Source of the DNA: a virus
Reading direction: 5' to 3' (one strand)
IMG/VR virus record: IMGVR_UViG_3300046520_000064
Span: 1 to 33,453 of that record
DNA length: 33,453 nt
In this document: one piece after another, positions 18,632-25,760 of the stretch
How positions within the stretch are numbered: position 1 is the stretch's first letter
How the letters are laid out: every line of letters starts with the position of its first letter
Notes under the pieces: model-generated
The model's database searches: none
The model's input: only the letters and a program-made list of their open reading frames with translations
What the model was told of the DNA's origin: nothing
Position numbers and translations under genes: made by a program

Positions 18632-19015
18632 TTACATCGGCCGGCCAGTGAGCTCACCGAGCACCACGATCAGGCGCTTCAGCGTCCCCGCGCTGTACGC
18701 GGCGAGGTCGGACAGCACCTTGATCTGGGCCGCCGCCTCCTCCGCGGTGGGGGAGGGGTTGGCGAGGAACGTCAGGCTCAGGTCGATGCGCTCGTCGAGG
18801 TAGGGGATCGCGGCCTCGGCCTGGATGCGCAGCCCGTCGAGAGCGACGCGCTTCGTGAGGCCGGCCTGCTCGTCCTCGTTGAAGGGGCGGGAGTAGATGA
18901 GCCCGTCGTCCGGGTTGCGCCAGAAGTACAGCGCGCGCTCGTTGTCCCAGAACTCCTTGTTGAACTCAGTCATCCCGGCAGGCGGGGCGATCGGCTCGGG
19001 GGTGGTCTCACTCAC
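18632..19015 (-). CDS. Hypothetical protein
   Basis: 127 aa, GTG 19015, overlapping the stop of the sigma-4-like gene. N-terminal part TEFNKEFWDNERALYFWRNPDDGLIYSRPFNEDEQAGLTKRVALDGLRIQAEAAIPYLDERIDLSLTFLANPSPTAEEAAAQIKVLSDLAAYSAGTLKRLIVVLGELTGR: strand-rich start, then helices. No family is recognised. It is coupled to the two sigma-like genes upstream. Confidence 0.8.
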   Translation of the reverse strand: MSETTPEPIAPPAGMTEFNKEFWDNERALYFWRNPDDGLIYSRPFNEDEQAGLTKRVALDGLRIQAEAAIPYLDERIDLSLTFLANPSPTAEEAAAQIKVLSDLAAYSAGTLKRLIVVLGELTGRPM

Positions 19016-19397
19016 TGGTGTCTGCCTCCAACTGGTCGTATCCGTCGATGTACTGGTCGCCGTTCAGCCAGGCCGTCACCTTGCCGACAGCCCGCTCGGT
19101 CGCCCGCTGCGCTCCGGACTTCTGGACTCCGCGCAGTACGCCGATCTCCTCGTAGGCGTAGTCGAGGCCGTAGCGCAGGACGAGGGACTGTCGCTCGACG
19201 AGCGTGAGCTCGGTCGACTTCCACGCCTGCTTGATGTCGGCGATGTGGACGAAGAGCGGGCTGCCCTTCTTCGGGTCCTTGTAGCCGCGCGGCATGTCCG
19301 CGTCGGGGACCAGCTCGCCCTTGATGCCGTACGCCGCTTCGCCGTCCCAGGCGGCGGGCAGGATGTGCTCGACGAGAGCGCGGTTGTAGCAGGTCAC
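19008..19397 (-). CDS. Sigma-factor region-4-like protein
   Basis: 129 aa, GTG 19397 overlapping the stop of the sigma-2-like gene (GTGA). The C-terminal half STELTLVERQSLVLRYGLDYAYEEIGVLRGVQKSGAQRATERAVGKVTAWLNG has the sigma-70 region 4 layout: a helix with L...ER.vLvLRYG, then the turn helix YEEIGVLRGVQKS and the recognition helix with Arg and the RAV..V tail. The N-terminal half is unlike sigma. With the neighbouring gene this gives the two conserved parts of a sigma factor on separate proteins. It could direct host RNA polymerase to phage promoters. Confidence 0.6.
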   Translation of the reverse strand: MTCYNRALVEHILPAAWDGEAAYGIKGELVPDADMPRGYKDPKKGSPLFVHIADIKQAWKSTELTLVERQSLVLRYGLDYAYEEIGVLRGVQKSGAQRATERAVGKVTAWLNGDQYIDGYDQLEADTSE

Positions 19398-19735
19398 TCG
19401 GCCTCACCGAAGGCTTCGACGTTCGCCTCGAAGGACACCTGCCGGGACCGGTGCTTCTCCTTGGTCAGGTGCTGGTCGCGCAGTCGCTGCGTCAGCCATC
19501 GGCTCAGGGCTCCGGGGCCCAGGTCGAGGGCGGCCCTGGCCTTGCTCGGCCTGGTGGCCATGAGGACGAGGGCGTCCTGGTAGGCGTCGTCGTACTCCAG
19601 CACGCTGGGGTAGCTGTCGGACGCCTTGCGGGCCGCACGCTGGGCGATCCCGTCCGTCTCCTCGGTGATGACCGACCAGTCCGGGCGCTCGTCGGTGCTG
19701 GTGCTGAACTCGGTCTCGATCAGATTCAGGGTCAC
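19394..19735 (-). CDS. Sigma-factor region-2-like protein
   Basis: 113 aa, GTG 19735 in the overlap with the metallophosphoesterase stop. The segment SVLEYDDAYQDALVLMATRPSKARAALDLGPGALSRWLTQRLRDQHLTKEKHRSRQVSFE follows ECF sigma region 2: D(D)A.QDALVLM, then a helix with ALSRWL..RLRD and a basic end. It begins MTLNLIETEF, a start shared in part with two other genes (25135, 26705). Together with the next gene it seems to form a split sigma factor. Alternative: chance similarity in a helical protein. Confidence 0.6.
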   Translation of the reverse strand: MTLNLIETEFSTSTDERPDWSVITEETDGIAQRAARKASDSYPSVLEYDDAYQDALVLMATRPSKARAALDLGPGALSRWLTQRLRDQHLTKEKHRSRQVSFEANVEAFGEAE

Positions 19736-20922
19736 TTGCTGACTACCTCCTTCACGGGCACGCGCCCGTCCTTGGTGATGGCGACGATCAGTCCGGGGGC
19801 GCCCTCCGCGCCCTTGCTGTGCCGGAACCACGTCGACTCGGACTCCATCGACGGCACCTGGATGAACGTCCGGGGACCGTCGGCTTCGATGAACTCGTGG
19901 TGCAGGTGGCCGGAGAGGAGCACGTCCGCCTGGTGCATCGCGGAGCTACGCCCGAAGGCTTGGCCCTTCCACCACTCGAAGTGCTTGCCCGGCCTGAACT
20001 GGTGGCCGTGGACGTGGGCGATCACGCTGCCCGAGCACTGGACTACGACGCTCAGCTCGTCCGTGTCGGGGACGTAGAACTCGACGTGAGCGAACCGGGT
20101 GGGATTCAGGTCGGCTGCGTCCTTGACCGCGATCAGGGACTCGGTGTCGTGGCTGTCGTCGTAGCGGGTCACGCCCTTGCCCATGAACCGGACGGCCTCG
20201 CCGTGGTTGCCGGGCACCGCCACCATCGTGAGCCGACTGCACAACGGCGCGAAGAGAAGCAGTGCGTGCAGCATCACTCGACGGGTCAGGCGGATCTGCT
20301 CGTTCAGCGTGAGCTGCGTGCGCCAGGTGTTGGCCCCGCCCTGCGAGACGAAGCCTTCGATGTGGTCGCCCAGCCACGCGATGTGGACGTGAGCGATGCT
20401 GAACCGGAGCCGGTACTCCTCCAGGAGCCGGGCCGCCTCGTTCAGGTTCTCGATCGTGCGGCGGAGCGTGCCCTCTACTCCGTCGCCGTCGATCTTTCCG
20501 AACTGCATGTCGCCGAGGGCGACGATGAACGTGTGCTCGCCGGCCTGCTCGTCGCGCTCGACGACGGGGCTGGCTTCGATGGCTGCAAGCAGCTCGCCGA
20601 TGTCCGGCCCAACGCCTGTCACACTTGCACTCTTTCGGGCGAAAGTAAAGCGTGTGCTCACGCCCGTGTCCCCGTTGGCCATGGTCCACTCCGAGGACCG
20701 CAGGCCGGTCACCGTCCACTCGGCCGGCTCCAGACCCTGACCCCGCAGCACGCCGGCCGCAGCCGATTCGTTGTCCTCGAAGGACTCACCGCGGACCGTG
20801 ACGTCCGCCTCGTCGCCCTTGATCTCGATCTGGCGGGTGAAGTCCTTCTCCGGGTCGGTGGTCCGGGCCGGGACAGTGGGGCCGATCGGCTTGGCCAGGA
20901 GTCCGTCAAGCAGCTCGCTCAC
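19732..20922 (-). CDS. Calcineurin-like metallophosphoesterase
   Basis: 396 aa, GTG 20922 behind AAGGAGG. All metallophosphoesterase blocks are visible in order: GDMQFGK, WLGDHIEG, AVPGNHGE, VIAHVHGHQ and LLSGHLHHEF (D, GD, GNH, H and GHxH metal ligands). The N-terminal 110 residues form a separate domain (DFTRQIEIKGDEADVTVRGESFEDNESAAAG...). Enzymes of this family act as nucleases or phosphodiesterases; in a replication operon, DNA or nucleotide processing fits best. A copy of the GTGCAAGT motif (20623-20630) lies inside the coding sequence. Confidence 0.88.
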   Translation of the reverse strand: MSELLDGLLAKPIGPTVPARTTDPEKDFTRQIEIKGDEADVTVRGESFEDNESAAAGVLRGQGLEPAEWTVTGLRSSEWTMANGDTGVSTRFTFARKSASVTGVGPDIGELLAAIEASPVVERDEQAGEHTFIVALGDMQFGKIDGDGVEGTLRRTIENLNEAARLLEEYRLRFSIAHVHIAWLGDHIEGFVSQGGANTWRTQLTLNEQIRLTRRVMLHALLLFAPLCSRLTMVAVPGNHGEAVRFMGKGVTRYDDSHDTESLIAVKDAADLNPTRFAHVEFYVPDTDELSVVVQCSGSVIAHVHGHQFRPGKHFEWWKGQAFGRSSAMHQADVLLSGHLHHEFIEADGPRTFIQVPSMESESTWFRHSKGAEGAPGLIVAITKDGRVPVKEVVSK

Positions 20923-21133
20923 TGGAGCCTCCTTCCTGCCGAAGAGATCGGCGGTACGTGCGGATGGTGGTAGCGGACACGTCGTGCCCGTGGATGCGCA
21001 GGATGGACGCGAGCCAGTCGGCCGAGGTCTGGCCGATCAGGTGGGGGATGAGAGCGTCCCGCTCCTCCAGGGTCAGGGCCGACCAGATGTCGATCAGCGT
21101 CGGGCCCGGCGTGCCGGGCAGTACGTCAGCCAC
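20906..21133 (-). CDS. Small helix-turn-helix-like protein
   Basis: 75 aa, GTG 21133. Sequence TLIDIWSALTLEERDALIPHLIGQTSADWLASILRIHGHDVSATTIRTYRRSLRQEGGSSERAA shows a tri-helical pattern in which TSADWLASILRIHGHDVSATTIRTYRR would be the turn and recognition helix. DNA binding is inferred. It overlaps the metallophosphoesterase start by 17 bp and ends in a basic tail. Confidence 0.65.
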   Translation of the reverse strand: MADVLPGTPGPTLIDIWSALTLEERDALIPHLIGQTSADWLASILRIHGHDVSATTIRTYRRSLRQEGGSSERAA

Positions 21134-21328
21134 TCAGGCCAGCACCCCCAACTCCGAGGCCCAGAACATCTGGACCAGCTCGAAGGCTTCCTCTCGGGTG
21201 AAGCCCTCCTTGCGCAGGCACGCCCGCAGGTCGCCCACGATCGAGGCAGCGCGCTGGGTGTGGGCGAAGTGGTCGATGACCTGGGGCTCGCCCTCGGCCT
21301 CGATGTCGAACTCCTCCTCGGCGCTCAC
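21134..21328 (-). CDS. 64-aa acidic protein, unknown
   Basis: GTG 21328, in a GTGA overlap with the upstream stop. Translation: MSAEEEFDIEAEGEPQVIDHFAHTQRAASIVGDLRACLRKEGFTREEAFELVQMFWASELGVLA. The pattern ..RACLRKEGFTREEAFELVQMFW.SEL is a recurrent short actinophage motif (a small helical hairpin) without known function. Confidence 0.75.
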   Translation of the reverse strand: MSAEEEFDIEAEGEPQVIDHFAHTQRAASIVGDLRACLRKEGFTREEAFELVQMFWASELGVLA

Positions 21329-21651
21329 TTGGCGGCGTCGATCTGTGCGATGCGGTCCAGCGCGACGGCGACGAGCTGAGTCAGCGAGTACCTGCTCTCC
21401 GCCTCGTTCAGGGAGGACAGCGACTCGAACGCCAGCGACAGGAGCAGGGCGTCGAACGCCCCGTCCTTGGCGTACTGGCGCCCCCATGCAGCCGCTCGAC
21501 CGTCGTGCACCAGGGCCCGCGTCTCGGGCACCGGACTGACGTCGAACTCGGTCACGTGCTTGGCTGCGGCCTTGACGTCGTTCAGGATGCGGGTCATCGG
21601 GTCGGGCTTACGGGTCGCCTTCTTCGGCTGCTCCGTCACGGTCTCTGCCAC
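21325..21651 (-). CDS. Hypothetical protein
   Basis: 108 aa ending in the overlap with the previous gene. Begins MAETVTEQPKKATRKPDPMTRILNDVKAAAKHVTEFDVSPVPETRALVHDGRAAAWGRQYAKDGAFDALLLSLAFESLSSLNEAESRYSLTQLVAVALDRIAQIDAAK: basic leader followed by helices. No family is recognised. It is directly downstream of the primase TOPRIM gene (3-bp gap), so a replication accessory role is possible. Confidence 0.8.
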   Translation of the reverse strand: MAETVTEQPKKATRKPDPMTRILNDVKAAAKHVTEFDVSPVPETRALVHDGRAAAWGRQYAKDGAFDALLLSLAFESLSSLNEAESRYSLTQLVAVALDRIAQIDAAK

Positions 21652-21653
21652 TG

Positions 21654-22316
21654 TCAGTCCTCCTTCTTCTGGACCAGGGAGAGCACGTGCTCCGCGCCGT
21701 GGGCCATGTAGGTGTCGGTTACGTCAGCCTTCAGCCGGACCGCCTTGGCGGAGCGGAGCTGGCGTGTGATCTTGCCGGTGAGCTCGGCGCCTGCGTCGTC
21801 TGGATCAGCCCACGTCCACACGCGGTTGAAGCCGGCGAGCATCCTTCGATGCCGCCCGAACCACATGTTCGCGCCGGGGATGGCGACAGCAGGCAGGCCC
21901 AGCTTGTTCAGGATGATCGCGTCGAGCTCGCCCTCGGTGACGTGGATCTCCTCGCCCGCCCGGTGGACGGCGCCGATCCCGTACATCCGGGGGATGTCTT
22001 CCTTGATGGTGTTGTACTTGCCGTGGAAGTAGTCGCGGTGGTTGTGCTCGCTCAGGCAGCGGAAGCGCACCGTGAGCGGCTGCCCGTCCCGACCGAGGTA
22101 GGGGATCGCGAGCATCCCCCGGTACTTCTCGTGGCCCGGTGCGGGGTCGGCGACGATGCCGAGCCGGAAGGCCAGCGCCTCGTCCCGCCCGATACCCCGC
22201 TTCATCAGGTAGGCGGCGGTCTCGGCCGTGAGGTGCGCCTGGTAGGTGGCCACGGCCTCCTCCAGCATCTCCTTCTGGGACGTCGAGAGCGGCGTGAGCG
22301 GTTCGTGCTCGGCCAA
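21654..22316 (-). CDS. Primase, TOPRIM (catalytic) part
   Basis: 220 aa, TTG start 22316 with AAGGAGGAG 8 nt upstream. The TOPRIM fold is clear: EIHVTEGELDAIILNKLGLPAVAIPG, with the catalytic Glu128, and RVWTWADPDDAG, with Asp171 and Asp173. Before it is the primase-type segment YLMKRGIGRDEALAFRLGIV and RGMLAIPYLGRDGQPLTVRFRCL. It synthesises RNA primers together with the zinc-binding protein encoded immediately upstream (14-bp gap). Full-length DnaG-type primases have both parts on one chain; here they are on two. Confidence 0.9.
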   Translation of the reverse strand: MAEHEPLTPLSTSQKEMLEEAVATYQAHLTAETAAYLMKRGIGRDEALAFRLGIVADPAPGHEKYRGMLAIPYLGRDGQPLTVRFRCLSEHNHRDYFHGKYNTIKEDIPRMYGIGAVHRAGEEIHVTEGELDAIILNKLGLPAVAIPGANMWFGRHRRMLAGFNRVWTWADPDDAGAELTGKITRQLRSAKAVRLKADVTDTYMAHGAEHVLSLVQKKED

Positions 22317-22330
22317 GCTGGTTCTCCTCC

Positions 22331-22759
22331 TTACTTCCTCTTCCAGGCCGGCACGTAGCCGCTGCCTGGCTTCTGTCCGGGCTTCTTCGCTGCCCGGTGG
22401 CCGCCTCCGTAGCGGCTGGTGTAGCTGTCCTGCTTGGCGACCGCGCCCTCTTCGAGGCCGTGCTCCTTGGCGTACGCCTTGGTCTCCTTGAAGCCGAGCT
22501 GCTTGTTGAGCTGTTCGGCGTGGTACTCCTGGATCATGGTGAAGCTGTCGCCGCCCTTGCCGCAGGAGTGGCAGTTCCACAGGCCCTCGTCCAGGCGGTA
22601 GCTCATCGACGGGGTGTTGTCGTCGTGGAGCGGGCACTTGGCCATGCCGGTGTTGCGCTGGTCGTTGAAGTCCACGTCGAAGTGGTGCATCACAGCGTCG
22701 AGCGTGGGCTTGCTGGTCTCTCCGCCCGAGTGGTCGTTGTCGATGCGGTGGAACCTCAC
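22331..22759 (-). CDS. Primase, CHC2 zinc-binding part
   Basis: 142 aa, GTG 22759 overlapping the upstream stop. Zinc ligands: KCPLHDDNTPSM (Cys42, His45) and LWNCHSCGKGGDSF (Cys63, Cys66), the CHC2-type template-binding zinc finger of DnaG-like primases. The C-terminal 60 residues are basic and flexible (HRAAKKPGQKPGSGYVPAWKRK). It pairs with the TOPRIM gene that follows. Confidence 0.9.
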   Translation of the reverse strand: MRFHRIDNDHSGGETSKPTLDAVMHHFDVDFNDQRNTGMAKCPLHDDNTPSMSYRLDEGLWNCHSCGKGGDSFTMIQEYHAEQLNKQLGFKETKAYAKEHGLEEGAVAKQDSYTSRYGGGHRAAKKPGQKPGSGYVPAWKRK

Positions 22760-22899
22760 ACCGTCACCTCCAGGGCCTCCTCGATCGCGAGGATCGTGAC
22801 CAGGTCGGACTCGGGGTCTTCGATGTAGGCGAAGAAGGCTTCCGCCTCGTCCCACGCCTCGTCGTAGTCCACGCCCTCCCAGCCGATGAACCCGATCAC
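22756..22899 (-). CDS. 47-aa acidic protein, unknown
   Basis: GTG 22899, in a GTGA overlap with the stop of the resolvase-like gene. Translation: VIGFIGWEGVDYDEAWDEAEAFFAYIEDPESDLVTILAIEEALEVTV. Very acidic and helical. It overlaps the primase gene as well, so expression seems fully coupled. Confidence 0.65.
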   Translation of the reverse strand: MIGFIGWEGVDYDEAWDEAEAFFAYIEDPESDLVTILAIEEALEVTV

Positions 22900-23285
22900 T
22901 GCGGGTCCAGCCCGAGGTAGTCCTCGACCGTGGTGAGGACGAACGCCTTGCGCCAGTTCTTGCCGCGCCGCTTCACGACGACGACGGACTCGACGTCTTC
23001 GAGGTCCAGGCCGCGGTGCTTGGCGAAGTTCTCGCGCTCGACGATGGCCTGGCCGAGGAAGACGCCCGGCTCGAACTTGGCGTTCTTCGCCTCGATCACC
23101 AGGTACTTGCCGTCGCTCTCGCGGATGACCATGTCGCCCTCGTCCTCGGCGCCGGCCAGGCGAAGGGACTCGACGTCGAACCCTTCGGTGCGAAGACCGT
23201 CCCGCAGGTCGCTCTCCCAGTCAGCGCCCTTGCGCTTGTTCGCTCGGTTCCTCGCCGCGATGCTGTTGCTCAACTTGCACACCAC
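22896..23285 (-). CDS. Holliday-junction-resolvase-like nuclease (PD-(D/E)XK)
   Basis: 129 aa from GTG 23285; a TTG 15 nt downstream (in the GTGCAAGTTG motif copy) has better Shine-Dalgarno spacing and may be the true start. KGADWESDLRDGLRTEGFDVESLRLAGAEDEGDMVIRESDGKYLVIEAKNAKFEPGVFLGQAIVE has the Hjc-like nuclease order: Glu in the first helix, GD in the second strand and the catalytic E-A-K. It should cut branched DNA in replication/recombination. Confidence 0.75.
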   Translation of the reverse strand: MVCKLSNSIAARNRANKRKGADWESDLRDGLRTEGFDVESLRLAGAEDEGDMVIRESDGKYLVIEAKNAKFEPGVFLGQAIVERENFAKHRGLDLEDVESVVVVKRRGKNWRKAFVLTTVEDYLGLDPQ

Positions 23286-23333
23286 CTCCCAGTAAGACCG
23301 GACGGACGTCCGGTGTCTTGCGACAGTATCACA
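23268..23333 (-). promoter_or_regulatory. Gap with two motif copies and a perfect hairpin
   Basis: TGTGATACTGTCGC (23320-23333) starts next to the helicase stop; ACCGGAC-GGAC-GTCCGGT (23297-23314) is a perfect 7-bp stem; TGTGCAAGTTGAGC (23268-23281) lies at the start of the nuclease gene. All motif copies point with leftward transcription. The hairpin may terminate or process the RNA here. Confidence 0.6.
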
Positions 23334-23334
23334 C

Positions 23335-24213
23335 TTACGATCCGAGAGACAGCGCGACCTTGGTCGGCGACCACTCCTCGGCCGGCTTGGCGGAGGCGAT
23401 GATCTCGCGCCGCTCCGCCTTCTTGAAGCGGGTGTACTCCGGCTGGCAGATCATCGTCGCGTAGCGGCCCGCAGTGGGGTCACACGGGCCCATGCGCTGC
23501 TTGATGCACGCCACGTTGTAGGCCAGCGACGTCGGGTCCAGAGCCACGGACAGCGAAAGCTCGGGCTTCTCGGACAGGCCGCCCTTGACCTGGTCGCGGG
23601 ACGGGGGAGCCCACGGGTTCGTCTTCGCTTCCCAGTTCTTGTCGCTCGCGTGGTGAAGGATGATGACCGTCGCGCCCGTGTGCCGGGCAATCTCGGTGCA
23701 GCCCTGCATCACAGCCATCTGCTCGGTGTAGTCCGACTCGGCGCCCTCGAAGTCCATGAGGTTGTCGAAGACCAGGACCTCCGGGTACCGGTCCCACAAC
23801 TCGACGTACGCCTCCAGCTCCTCGTCAACGGCACGCCAGGAGATGGGGGAGCCGAAGGAGAAGGTGATGTTCGAGCTGGCCAGCGCGTCGATGTAGCCCT
23901 GCCGGTACTTGCCGCCCTCCGCCATGCCGGCCTCGACCATCTCCGTCGTGTCCATCGTGGCCATCGACGCAAGACGGGAGCTCGCCGTGAAGGCGCTCAT
24001 GTCGGCGGAGAAGTACAGCGTAGGCAGGTTCATCTGGGCAACCCAGAAGAGAGCGAAGCCCGACTTCTGCGTGCCGGAACGGCCGGCCACCATGACGACC
24101 TCGCCATGCCGGGGCCGAACGCCCATCGCGTAGAGGTCGTCGAACGCCTCTACGCGCGGGAGCTCACGGCCGCTTGCAGCATGGAGCGCCAGGGACCTTC
24201 CAGGGGTGAGCAC
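23335..24213 (-). CDS. DnaB-like helicase (RecA-type ATPase)
   Basis: 292 aa, GTG 24213 with AGGAGG 8 nt upstream, so its 64-bp overlap with the deaminase gene is real. Walker A is MVAGRSGTQKSGFALFWVAQ (Lys50, Ser51), with Gln in place of the last Gly of GxxxxGK, a form I recall in actinophage helicases. Walker B is EVLVFDNLMDF, and TVIILHHASD is the next motif. A separate N-terminal DnaB domain is absent, so the protein is the ATPase core only. It is expected to unwind the fork with the split primase. Confidence 0.85.
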   Translation of the reverse strand: MLTPGRSLALHAASGRELPRVEAFDDLYAMGVRPRHGEVVMVAGRSGTQKSGFALFWVAQMNLPTLYFSADMSAFTASSRLASMATMDTTEMVEAGMAEGGKYRQGYIDALASSNITFSFGSPISWRAVDEELEAYVELWDRYPEVLVFDNLMDFEGAESDYTEQMAVMQGCTEIARHTGATVIILHHASDKNWEAKTNPWAPPSRDQVKGGLSEKPELSLSVALDPTSLAYNVACIKQRMGPCDPTAGRYATMICQPEYTRFKKAERREIIASAKPAEEWSPTKVALSLGS

Positions 24214-24623
24214 TTACTGTCCTCCTCTCCACGGACGACGACGCGTCCGATGCCTACGGCTTCGATCAGGGTCTGGCAGGCCGGGCACGGCTTGCGGGTG
24301 ATGTAGAGCGTCGAGTCCTTCAGCTCGTCGGGGTGGATGCCCTTGTCGAGCACGTCACGGATCGCGTTGCGTTCGGCGTGGTCCGCCGCACAGTTGGCGT
24401 AGTCGCTGTCCGGAGCACAGTCCTCACGCGACAGCCGTCCTCGCGGGCAGTTCCCCGCGGTCTTGCAGCCAGGGATGCCGGGCGGCAGGCCGTTGTAGCC
24501 CACGCCCAGGAGCCGCTTACGGCGGTTCAGGATTACGGCGCCCACCTGGGAGCGCGTGCAGTCAGCCATCGTGGCGACCTCGGCCGCAATGCCGAGCGCC
24601 CACTCATCTCTCGAAGGTCTCAC
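24150..24623 (-). CDS. dCMP deaminase
   Basis: 157 aa, GTG 24623. Zinc/catalytic motif HAERNAIRDVL (His-Ala-Glu) and PCPACQTLI (two zinc cysteines), plus SQVGAVILN and GVGYNGLPPGIPGC near the start, all of the dCMP deaminase type. It turns dCMP into dUMP, the substrate of ThyX. Extra Cys residues (KTAGNCPRGRLSREDCAPDSDYANCAAD) fit the second zinc site of phage enzymes. The 3' end overlaps the helicase gene by 64 bp. Confidence 0.92.
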   Translation of the reverse strand: MRPSRDEWALGIAAEVATMADCTRSQVGAVILNRRKRLLGVGYNGLPPGIPGCKTAGNCPRGRLSREDCAPDSDYANCAADHAERNAIRDVLDKGIHPDELKDSTLYITRKPCPACQTLIEAVGIGRVVVRGEEDSKCSPLEGPWRSMLQAAVSSRA

Positions 24624-24638
24624 TCGACCCTCCCTCCT

Positions 24639-24691
24639 GCGGGCTGGCGCCCGCTCAACCCCCTCCTCTCTCTCGCGGCGACACTTGCACA
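24639..24691 (-). promoter_or_regulatory. Leader of the deaminase gene: GTGCAAGT site and hairpin
   Basis: TGTGCAAGTGTCGC (minus strand, 24678-24691), then GCGGGC-TGGC-GCCCGC hairpin (24639-24654), both between the stop at 24698 and the start at 24623. The motif points with transcription. Confidence 0.5.
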
Positions 24692-24697
24692 GTTACA

Positions 24698-25135
24698 TCA
24701 GTCGAAGTCCGGAGCGTCGGCGACAGCCTGCTCCGCCGCAGCCTCACGCTTGTTGGCGTAGTCGACGACCGCGGTACGCACGCCCGAGTCGGTCACCGGA
24801 CGCCACACCCACGCCGGGTGCGCACCGGGCTTCTTCGGGGGAACCTGCTCCAGGCGCACGATCGTGGCGCCACCGACGATGGTCTCCAGGTCGCGGGCGA
24901 GGATGGTCTGCTCGATCCTCTGGCCCTTGGTCACCTCGGGGGTGCCGGCCTGGAGCGCTCCGCCGTCCTTGAAGACGGTCACGTCCGCGAGGACGGAGTC
25001 CTTCGGGCCGTTCGGGGTGGGGCGCTGACGGTCGAAGCTGTGGACCTCGATCAGGATGGCCGGCGCGGTGATGTTGTCCTTCGGCTTGAACCAGCCGCCG
25101 CCCTGGACCGGGATGTCGATGAGGTTGAGAGCCAC
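24698..25135 (-). CDS. Hypothetical protein (single-strand-binding candidate)
   Basis: 145 aa, GTG 25135 (MALNLIDIPVQGGGWFKPKDNITAPAILIEVHSFDRQRPTPNGPKDSVLADVTVFKDGGALQAGTPEVTKGQRIEQTILARDLETIVGGATIVRLEQV...). The strand-rich middle resembles an OB-like fold and the tail is acidic (EAAAEQAVADAPDFD), the layout of phage single-stranded-DNA-binding proteins, but I cannot establish homology. Its first residues LNLIDIP match those of the Cas4-like gene upstream. Confidence 0.65.
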   Translation of the reverse strand: MALNLIDIPVQGGGWFKPKDNITAPAILIEVHSFDRQRPTPNGPKDSVLADVTVFKDGGALQAGTPEVTKGQRIEQTILARDLETIVGGATIVRLEQVPPKKPGAHPAWVWRPVTDSGVRTAVVDYANKREAAAEQAVADAPDFD

Positions 25136-25211
25136 TGTGTTGATCTCCTTCGTTCGTTGCCCACGCGGGCAGTTACGTTGTGATGGGTTACTTGGGTGAT
25201 GCGGCGTGCTC

Positions 25212-25688
25212 CTACTGGAGCGACTTGCCCTTCGCCTTCCAGGCCGCCATGACGGCCGGGTCGGAGAAGAAGGACTGGTTACCGGCCCACAGCTTCTTCA
25301 GCCCGTCGACCGTGGTCTGCTTCTCGATCTCCCCGAGGATGTACGCGTTCGGGTCTTCCTTCGCCTCGGTCACACTTGCACTCCCTGGCCAAGGGCCGGA
25401 AGGCTGCGCAGCCGAAGCCGCCGCCCACGGGTCGTCGGTGGGCTTGGCCGGCTCGGTGGTCTCCTCGACGATCGTGGCCCCGAGGGTCGTTGCGATCAGC
25501 GCCTTGCCGTGCGCGATCTGCGTCGCGTTCGTGACCACGCTGCTCAGGCTCAGGCCGGCCTGCGTGGCCGGGTCCATCCCGAAGAACTCCAGGACGTCCG
25601 CCCTGATCTCTCCGGTCGTCCCTCGGAACACCGCCCAGGTGGCGTCGTGTCCCTTGTCGTACTTGATCGTGACGCTCAGTTCGCTCAC
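25212..25688 (-). CDS. Hypothetical protein
   Basis: 158 aa, GTG 25688. N-terminal MSELSVTIKYDKGHDATWAVFRGTTGEIRADVLEFFGMDPATQAGLSLSSVVTNATQIAHGKALIATTLGATIVEETTEPAKPTDDPWAAASAAQPSGPWPG, a two-strand/helix domain followed by a Pro/Ala linker, then a small helical end (ILGEIEKQTTVDGLKKLWAGNQSFFSDPAVMAAWKAKGKSLQ). A GTGCAAGT site (25374-25381) lies inside the gene. No family is recognised; its position suggests a recombination accessory. Confidence 0.75.
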   Translation of the reverse strand: MSELSVTIKYDKGHDATWAVFRGTTGEIRADVLEFFGMDPATQAGLSLSSVVTNATQIAHGKALIATTLGATIVEETTEPAKPTDDPWAAASAAQPSGPWPGSASVTEAKEDPNAYILGEIEKQTTVDGLKKLWAGNQSFFSDPAVMAAWKAKGKSLQ

Positions 25689-25760
25689 TGTTTGTCGTTC
25701 TCCCCTCGCTCGGTGACGTTGTCCAACTTACACACTCTCGGCGTTGAAGTCAACTCGACT

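Noticed and set aside
24150-24213. Shorter helicase start avoiding the 64-bp overlap
   Set aside because: The GTG at 24213 has an excellent AGGAGG 8 nt upstream, so the overlap is accepted.
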